Assembly: GCA_024683455.1 (NCBI GenBank)
Contig: JAIKYE010000041.1
Span: 1-47,604 of the forward strand
Direction: 5' to 3'
Length of the DNA stretch: 47,604 bases
Source of the DNA: Bacteroidaceae bacterium
GTDB lineage: Bacteria; Bacteroidota; Bacteroidia; Bacteroidales; Bacteroidaceae
Position numbers and translations under genes: made by a program. The notes under the pieces are model-generated. The model was given only the letters and a program-made list of their open reading frames with translations, searched no databases and was not told the origin of the DNA. This document shows, one piece after another, positions 41,918 through 47,604 of this stretch (its first letter is position 1; every line of letters starts with the position of its first letter).

Positions 41918-42861
41918 AAGATAATTGTTTTGTCGTTTTTAATGTCGTCTAATGTAATCCCTAAAGCATCGCAAATTAATGCTTGTCTTGCATACAATCC
42001 GTTGCGTGCCTGCTGGAAATAATATGCATAAGGTGTGTTGTCTATGCTATACTCTATCTCATTGACACGAGGAAGCGGATGTAGGATTTTCATATTTGCG
42101 CGAGCACGGAAAAGCATCTCTTCCTTGAGAAGGTAGCGATCCTTTACCCTTTCATATTCCTCCAAGTCGGTAAAGCGCTCTCGTTGCACTCGGGTCATAT
42201 ACAAAATGTCTGCATCGGCAATGGTGTGAGAATCAAAATCCTGATGTTCATAGAACTTAATCTTGTTCTCTTTGCAATACATCTTATAATAATCTGGCAT
42301 AGCCAATTCGTCTGGAGCGATGAAGTGGAACGTGGGGTTAAAGTGGCGCATTGCCGTGATAATGCTATGCACCGTACGTCCGTATTTCAGGTCGCCAACC
42401 AGATAGATATTCAAATTCTCAAGTGTACCTTGTGTCTTGTAGATTGAATAGAGGTCAAGCATTGTCTGGCTGGGGTGCTGGTTGGCACCGTCACCGGCAT
42501 TGACAATGGGGACCGGAGAAATCTCACTGGCATATTGTGCAGCTCCTTCGAGATAATGTCTCATAACGATAATGTCTGCATAGTTTGAAACCATCATTAT
42601 GGTGTCCTTGAGCGTCTCACCCTTGGTGCCGCTTGTAACCTTGGGATCAGCAAAACCAATAACCTTTGCGCCTAAACGGTTGGCAGCAGTTTCGAAACTC
42701 AATCTGGTTCGCGTACTGGGCTCAAAGAACAGTGTTGCTACAATTCTCCCATCAAGAATCTTACGATTGGGGTGTTTTTCAAACTCTTGTGCCATATCAA
42801 TGAGATACAGAAGTTTCTCCTTTGTGTGCTTGGCAATTGTTACAAGACTTCTAGTTTCCAT
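41914..42861 (-). CDS. pyrB: Aspartate carbamoyltransferase catalytic subunit
   Basis: A 315-residue enzyme that condenses carbamoyl phosphate with aspartate, the committed step of pyrimidine synthesis. The carbamoyl-phosphate loop is S49TRT52R in [24 protein letters not shown] and HPLPRVNEI are the other conserved active-site segments. With PyrI it should form the allosteric dodecamer. It is first in the operon and shares a divergent promoter region with the penicillin-binding protein gene. Confidence 0.97.
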   Translation of the reverse strand: METRSLVTIAKHTKEKLLYLIDMAQEFEKHPNRKILDGRIVATLFFEPSTRTRLSFETAANRLGAKVIGFADPKVTSGTKGETLKDTIMMVSNYADIIVMRHYLEGAAQYASEISPVPIVNAGDGANQHPSQTMLDLYSIYKTQGTLENLNIYLVGDLKYGRTVHSIITAMRHFNPTFHFIAPDELAMPDYYKMYCKENKIKFYEHQDFDSHTIADADILYMTRVQRERFTDLEEYERVKDRYLLKEEMLFRARANMKILHPLPRVNEIEYSIDNTPYAYYFQQARNGLYARQALICDALGITLDDIKNDKTIIL

Positions 42862-42898
42862 ATTTCTCCGAGAATGTTTATAGTTTTATTTCGGGTTT

Positions 42899-42930
42899 CA
42901 AAATTATATATTTTTTTTCTTACATGCAAC
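42899..42930 (-). promoter_or_regulatory. pyrB operon promoter
   Basis: On the minus strand GTTG (42927-42930) and TAATTTTG (42899-42906) are 20 bp apart, near the Bacteroidota consensus. The pyrB start is 37 bp downstream. Confidence 0.6.
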
Positions 42931-43001
42931 ACACACAAGGTGGTAGATAAATAATGTGTGTTATTTTGTTCCAATTTTAAGATTTAATAAAAAAAATATT
43001 G

Positions 43002-43009
43002 TAACTTTG
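43002..43009 (+). promoter_or_regulatory. -7 box of the penicillin-binding protein gene
   Basis: TAACTTTG lies 19 bp before the start codon. No TTTG is seen 19-21 bp upstream, where the sequence is an A-rich run, so the -33 part is unclear. Confidence 0.55.
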
Positions 43010-43028
43010 TAGCCAAATATTCGCTATT

Positions 43029-45356
43029 ATGAGAAAACGATTCTTTCTATATATTTGGATAATATATTTTGTATTTGTTTTTGCATTAGGTGGCATTTTC
43101 TATTGCATTTTTGAAGGCTATATAGGTTATATGCCCGAAATCGAAGAATTAGAGAACCCTGTCAACAAATACGCATCGCAAGTAATATCTTCTGACGGGA
43201 AATTGATAGGTACATGGAGCTATAGCAGAGCTAACAGATTATTTGTAGGCTACGACGATATAGCTCCTTCTGTAATACAGGCCCTTGTTGCAACTGAGGA
43301 TGAACGTTTCTACAGTCATAGCGGAATAGATTTCAAGGCACTTTTCAGAGCTATCGTTAAACGCGGACTGTTCATGCAGAAAAGTGCAGGAGGAGGAAGT
43401 ACGATAACTCAGCAGCTTGCAAAACAGCTGTACTCAGAGAAAGCAGAATCTGTAAAGGAGAGACTGCTGCAGAAACCAATAGAATGGGTTATCGCGTTAA
43501 AGCTGGAAAGGTATTACACAAAAGAAGAGATTCTGACGATGTACCTTAACCATTTTGATTTCCTCCACAATGCAGTAGGTATTAAAACCGCTGCGAAAAC
43601 TTATTTCGAGAAAGATCCCAAGGAACTTTCTGTCTGTGAGAGCGCAACACTCATCGGAATGTGTAAAAATCCCAGTTATTTCAATCCTGTCAGGAATCAG
43701 GAACGGTGTCTTCAACGTAGAAATGTGGTTCTCTCACAAATGGAGAAAGTAGGATATCTTTCCTCTGATGAAGCAGCTCAGTTGAGATTGCAGCCATTGA
43801 ACCTTCATTTCCACAGAACGGATCACAAGGAAGGTGCTGCAGCCTATTTGCGTGACTATCTGAGGCAAGTCCTGATGGCAAAAAAACCTAATCGTAGCGA
43901 TTATGCAAGTTGGCAAAGTCAGAAATTCTATGAGGATTCTCTAGCCTGGGAGACAGATCCTGTTTATGGCTGGTGTAACAAAAACGTAAAACGAGACGGA
44001 ACGAAATACAATATATACACAGACGGCCTGAAGGTTTACACGACAATAGACAGCCGTATGCAACGCTATGCCGAAGAGGCGGTCAGGAAACATGTTGTAG
44101 ATGAACTTCAGCCAATATTTGAGAAGGAACTTAAGTCAAACAAAAATGCGCCCTATTCCAGTGCATTAAGTGCAAGCGAGGTGGCAAAGAGATTCCAACG
44201 TGCGAAGTCTCAGTCTGCTCGCTATATTCTGATGAAGTCTGATGGATATTCAGATTCAGAGATTGATGATGCATTTAACACACCAACGGAAATGACCGTA
44301 TATTCTCCACACGGTGAGATAGATACTGTCATGACACCATCAGACAGCATCAAATATTACAAGAGATTCCTGAGAACCGGCTTTATGGTCATGGATAACG
44401 AGACGGGATATGTAAAGGCATACGTAGGCGGTACAGACTTCTCTCATTTCCAATACGATATGTGTACACAGGGTAGAAGACAGGTTGGTTCAACCATCAA
44501 ACCATATCTCTATTCACTGGCGATGGAAAACGGTTGGAGCCCCTGCGATGAAGCTCCGAACATACAGCAAACATATCAGGTAGGAAATCAAACGTGGACT
44601 CCAAGAAACGGAAGCCGTGCAAGATATGGCGAGATGGTTACACTCAAATGGGGATTGGCAACGAGTAACAACTGGATATCAGCATGGCTGATGAACCAAA
44701 TGTCACCCTCAGCGCTGGTACGTCTTATTCACGAGTATGGAATCTTGAACAGAGATATAGTTCCGTCTATGTCCCTTTGTCTGGGTCCTTGTGATATTTC
44801 TGTTTCAGAAATGGTGGGTGCATATTCAGCCTTTCCTATGAAGGGTGTAAGAAGGGTGCCTACGTACATTACCAGAATTGAAGATTCCGAAGGTAATATC
44901 ATAGCAGAGTTTCTTCCTCGCGTTCATGAAGTAATATCAGAAGAATCTTCCTATAAGATGATTACGCTGATGCGTGGTGTCATAGACGGTGGTACAGGTA
45001 GCAGAATGCGTAACCGCTATAAGATAATGGCTCCTATGGGTGGAAAGACTGGTACGACAAACGATAATTCGGATGGATGGTTCGTAGGGTATACTCCCTC
45101 GCTCACTTTCGGTGCATGGGTAGGTGGTGAAGAAAGGGATATCCACTTCGGCTCTATGGCTGTTGCACAAGGTGCAAATGCAGCATTGCCTATTGTTGCA
45201 TATTTCCTGCAAAAGATGTATGCTGACAGCAGCCTGCACTATTCTCAATCGGAGAATTTCGATATACCTGGGAATTTCAATCCTTGTTCTTCTGGCGACG
45301 AAGAGTTTGAGGAAGAAGAGGAGGATGGAGATATGTTGGACAATTTAACAAACTGA
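43029..45356 (+). CDS. Class A penicillin-binding protein (transglycosylase/transpeptidase)
   Basis: A 775-residue bifunctional cell-wall synthase of the PBP1A type. One N-terminal transmembrane anchor (about 8-28). The GT51 transglycosylase domain has catalytic E90 in ATEDERFYSHSGID and GGSTITQQLAKQL (about 122-134). The transpeptidase domain has S488TIK491 in QVGSTIKPYL, S546NN and K673TG. All catalytic motifs are intact. It polymerises lipid II and cross-links glycan strands in the periplasm and is a beta-lactam target. The C-terminus is a short acidic tail (EEFEEEEEDGD). Divergent from pyrB. Confidence 0.95.
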   Translation: MRKRFFLYIWIIYFVFVFALGGIFYCIFEGYIGYMPEIEELENPVNKYASQVISSDGKLIGTWSYSRANRLFVGYDDIAPSVIQALVATEDERFYSHSGIDFKALFRAIVKRGLFMQKSAGGGSTITQQLAKQLYSEKAESVKERLLQKPIEWVIALKLERYYTKEEILTMYLNHFDFLHNAVGIKTAAKTYFEKDPKELSVCESATLIGMCKNPSYFNPVRNQERCLQRRNVVLSQMEKVGYLSSDEAAQLRLQPLNLHFHRTDHKEGAAAYLRDYLRQVLMAKKPNRSDYASWQSQKFYEDSLAWETDPVYGWCNKNVKRDGTKYNIYTDGLKVYTTIDSRMQRYAEEAVRKHVVDELQPIFEKELKSNKNAPYSSALSASEVAKRFQRAKSQSARYILMKSDGYSDSEIDDAFNTPTEMTVYSPHGEIDTVMTPSDSIKYYKRFLRTGFMVMDNETGYVKAYVGGTDFSHFQYDMCTQGRRQVGSTIKPYLYSLAMENGWSPCDEAPNIQQTYQVGNQTWTPRNGSRARYGEMVTLKWGLATSNNWISAWLMNQMSPSALVRLIHEYGILNRDIVPSMSLCLGPCDISVSEMVGAYSAFPMKGVRRVPTYITRIEDSEGNIIAEFLPRVHEVISEESSYKMITLMRGVIDGGTGSRMRNRYKIMAPMGGKTGTTNDNSDGWFVGYTPSLTFGAWVGGEERDIHFGSMAVAQGANAALPIVAYFLQKMYADSSLHYSQSENFDIPGNFNPCSSGDEEFEEEEEDGDMLDNLTN

Positions 45357-45438
45357 TCTGAATAAGGACAAATAACATATAATGATGATGTTACGACTGA
45401 TGTTTATGCTTAAAAACACTTAAAGTTTATCCTCAGAT

Positions 45439-45469
45439 TTTGTAATGTCATATCTTGTACTTAAATTTG
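45439..45469 (+). promoter_or_regulatory. Promoter of the MORN protein gene
   Basis: TTTG (45439-45442) and TAAATTTG (45462-45469) are 19 bp apart, a perfect consensus match. It lies over the upstream in-frame start at 45445, so translation must begin at ATG 45487. Confidence 0.75.
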
Positions 45470-45486
45470 TAACAAAAAATTTTAAA

Positions 45487-46611
45487 ATGAGTTTTCGCAA
45501 ACGATATATACTTTTGTTATTTTTAGCATATTTTACCCAAATTTTTGCTCAACAGATTAAAATTGGGAACTATACTTTTTCTGCAGGTGGCGAATACCAA
45601 GGAGAGATGTTTAAAGGCAAGCCATACGGAAAAGGTACGACGACTTTTCCAAATGGTGACGTTCATACGGGAAACTATGTTAAGGGTAAGAGAGAAGGTC
45701 ATGGTGTATATCAGTTTGCCGACGGTGAGAAGTATGACGGCGAATGGTTCCAAGATCAGCAGCATGGCTTAGGCACATACTACTTCGCAAACAACAACAG
45801 ATACGAGGGTCTCTGGTTTCGTGATTACCAGCAGGGAGAGGGTACGATGTACTATTATAATGGCGACGTATATACCGGTGATTGGATTCAGGATAAGAGA
45901 GAAGGTAAGGGTATATACACGTATTCCAACGGTGCTACATATAATGGACAGTGGAAAACTGATATGAAAGATGGATATGGCGTTTTCGACTGGAATGACG
46001 GTAATAAATACGCTGGGAACTGGAAGGAGAACAAAAAGAACGGAAAGGGTACATTTACATATTCTTCTGGCGATGTATATACTGGCGAATGGCTGAATGA
46101 CCAACAACACGGGAAAGGGATTTATGTATTTGCTGACGGTTCGAAGTACGAGGGTCAGTATTCACACGGGGAAAGAACCGGCGAAGGAATTTTCTCTTTC
46201 CCGAACGGAGATAAATATGTAGGCCATTTTGTAAACGGAGAACAGACGGGCTACGGAACCTTTACATGGAAGTCAGGAGCATCTTATGTGGGTAACTGGA
46301 AATCCAACAAGCCTCATGGTGCTGGCAAATATACATGGGCAAACGGTAATGTATATGACGGTAACTGGGCGAATGGCTTGATGGAAGGTAATGGTATTCT
46401 ACGTCAGGCAGATGGCGTGAAGTTCAAGGGTAAATTCCAAAAAGGTCTGAAAGAAGGATTCGGTATCCAAGAGGATGCGGACGGAAAAAGATCTGAAGGT
46501 GAGTATCATCTGGATCTGCGTAACGGTGAATTTATCGAGAAAGATAAAAGCGGAACAATTATAAAGAAAGTAACATATTTAAATGGTGTGCCAAGGCACA
46601 CATCGGACTAA
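45487..46611 (+). CDS. Exported MORN-repeat protein
   Basis: A 374-residue protein with a signal peptide (RYILLLFLAYFTQIFA) and at least 13 consecutive 23-residue MORN repeats (pattern YxGxWxxxxxxGxGxYxxxxGxx) from about residue 36 to 350. In eukaryotes MORN repeats bind membranes or form beta-sheet scaffolds; in bacteria they occur in exported proteins of unclear role. The repeats are also visible as divergent 69-bp units in the DNA. Start ATG 45487 is chosen because the promoter overlaps the longer frame and because it gives a clean signal peptide. glgB follows 54 bp later, probably on the same transcript. Confidence 0.88.
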   Translation: MSFRKRYILLLFLAYFTQIFAQQIKIGNYTFSAGGEYQGEMFKGKPYGKGTTTFPNGDVHTGNYVKGKREGHGVYQFADGEKYDGEWFQDQQHGLGTYYFANNNRYEGLWFRDYQQGEGTMYYYNGDVYTGDWIQDKREGKGIYTYSNGATYNGQWKTDMKDGYGVFDWNDGNKYAGNWKENKKNGKGTFTYSSGDVYTGEWLNDQQHGKGIYVFADGSKYEGQYSHGERTGEGIFSFPNGDKYVGHFVNGEQTGYGTFTWKSGASYVGNWKSNKPHGAGKYTWANGNVYDGNWANGLMEGNGILRQADGVKFKGKFQKGLKEGFGIQEDADGKRSEGEYHLDLRNGEFIEKDKSGTIIKKVTYLNGVPRHTSD

Positions 46612-46665
46612 AATGTAAATTAACCATACAAAACTCTTTAATTCAAAACTAAAAAACATTATATT

Positions 46666-47604
46666 ATGGCTCGCACTAAAGCTACAACCAAGAAAACGGT
46701 AACATCAGCAGGGAAGAAACCAAAAGATTTTTCCAACGTTACACAACATCAGCTAAAGCTAATAAAGAATGATGTTTACCTTGAACCTTTCTCTGATGCT
46801 ATCAATGGCAGATATCAAGCATATCTTGACAAGAAAGCTCAGCTTGTAGGAGATAAGGGAACTCTTAATGATTTTGCTTCTGGTTACCTGTATTTTGGGC
46901 TACACAAAGTAGATGACACTTGGATTCTTCGAGAATGGGCTCCCAATGCCATAGATATTTATGTTGTTGGTGATTTTAATGATTGGAAAGAAAGTGCCAA
47001 GTATGCCATGAAGCGCGTAAAGGGCACGGGTAATTGGGAAATAAAGATAAAGAATAAGAACTTTTGCCACGGAACTTATTTCAAACTGATGGTTCATTGG
47101 GATGGGGGATGCGGAGAGCGTATTCCTGCATGGTCAACCAGAGTCGTTCAAGATCCGGATACACATTTGTTTAGTGCGCAGGTATGGGATCCGGAAGGAA
47201 AATATGTATGGGCTCATCCCAAGTTTAAACCTGAGACAGATCCCCTGCTGATTTATGAATGTCATATCGGAATGGGGCAGGATGCCGAGAAGGTGGGAAC
47301 ATATACAGAGTTTCGTGATAATGTATTACCCCGTGTTGCTAAGTTAGGTTATAACTGCATACAAATTATGGCCATTCAGGAACATCCTTATTATGGAAGT
47401 TTTGGATACCATGTAAGTAATTTCTTTGCAGCAAGCAGCAGGTATGGAACTCCTGAAGAGCTGAAGTCCTTGATAGATGCAGCACATGCCAAGGGCGTTG
47501 CTGTTATTATGGATATTGTCCATAGTCATTCTGTGAAGAATGAAAACGAAGGATTGGGTAATTTCGCAGGAGATCCCAACCAATATTTCTATCAGGGTGC
47601 ACTC
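46666..47604 (+). CDS. glgB: 1,4-alpha-glucan branching enzyme (3' end outside window)
   Basis: The first 313 residues of a GH13 branching enzyme, open to the window end. A Lys/Thr-rich N-terminal extension (1-20) is followed by an N-terminal helix segment, a CBM48 domain (about 72-175, ILREWAPNAIDIYVVGDFNDW) and the start of the catalytic barrel: YECHIGMGQ, NVLPRVAKLGYNCIQIMAIQEHPYYGSFGYHVSNFF and MDIVHSH (GH13 region I). The EHPYYGSFGYHV segment indicates the eukaryote-like branching enzyme subfamily (GH13_8), as found in Bacteroidota. It makes alpha-1,6 branches in glycogen. The catalytic Asp and Glu lie beyond the window. Confidence 0.92.
   Translation, partial: MARTKATTKKTVTSAGKKPKDFSNVTQHQLKLIKNDVYLEPFSDAINGRYQAYLDKKAQLVGDKGTLNDFASGYLYFGLHKVDDTWILREWAPNAIDIYVVGDFNDWKESAKYAMKRVKGTGNWEIKIKNKNFCHGTYFKLMVHWDGGCGERIPAWSTRVVQDPDTHLFSAQVWDPEGKYVWAHPKFKPETDPLLIYECHIGMGQDAEKVGTYTEFRDNVLPRVAKLGYNCIQIMAIQEHPYYGSFGYHVSNFFAASSRYGTPEELKSLIDAAHAKGVAVIMDIVHSHSVKNENEGLGNFAGDPNQYFYQGAL

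Overview
The window looks like chromosomal DNA from a member of the Bacteroidota, most likely Prevotellaceae. Evidence: many promoters of the Bacteroidota type (TTTG near -33, TAnnTTTG near -7, 19-21 bp apart), a complete bat (Bacteroides aerotolerance) operon, a DUF4295 gene after rpmG, a C10 cysteine protease and a GH5 glycanase that share a short C-terminal sorting-like tail, and family-specific versions of EttA, GyrA, PyrBI and GlgB. There are no rRNA or tRNA genes, no CRISPR array, no prophage and no transposase. Nearly all genes are intact; rpmG and glgB are cut by the window edges.

Layout. 1-434: end of a ribosomal block (rpmG, DUF4295) with a terminator. 443-6642: two divergent secreted enzymes, a multidomain GH5 glycanase (-) and a C10 peptidase (+), placed between the ribosomal block and ftsY. 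6741-10443: ftsY, rimO, a HU gene, and a HU-transmembrane-LysM fusion that contains a heptamer microsatellite. 10580-26806: one long same-direction gene chain, moxR, DUF58, DUF4381-like, batA, batB, batC, batD, batE, a PAP2 phosphatase, a very large two-part sensor kinase, its response regulator, a half-length AbgT-like membrane protein and a UvrD/PcrA helicase. 26803-31274 (-): MATE exporter, DUF3737, ettA and a small exported protein. 31443-34133: a membrane-anchored AraC regulator and a lipoprotein whose promoter carries 21-bp-phased direct repeats. 34134-34936: 0.8 kb non-coding region with a terminator, a 25-bp perfect inverted repeat around a 24-bp palindrome, a structured element with its own -7 box, and the gyrA promoter. 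34937-40144: gyrA and two exported TPR proteins. 40149-42861 (-): pyrB-pyrI-glyA. 43029-47604: a class A penicillin-binding protein, an exported MORN-repeat protein and the start of glgB.

How the genes fit together. Much of the window concerns the cell envelope: the bat proteins (MoxR chaperone, von Willebrand factor A and TPR membrane proteins), the PAP2 phosphatase, the penicillin-binding protein, and several exported repeat proteins. The least described parts are the double sensor kinase (19660-23220), which lacks a visible phospho-acceptor histidine yet sits next to a standard receiver protein; the membrane AraC/lipoprotein pair with its apparent operator; the HU-LysM fusion with a potentially phase-variable repeat; and the folded intergenic DNA upstream of gyrA. 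All family assignments were made by reading motifs; no database search was run.
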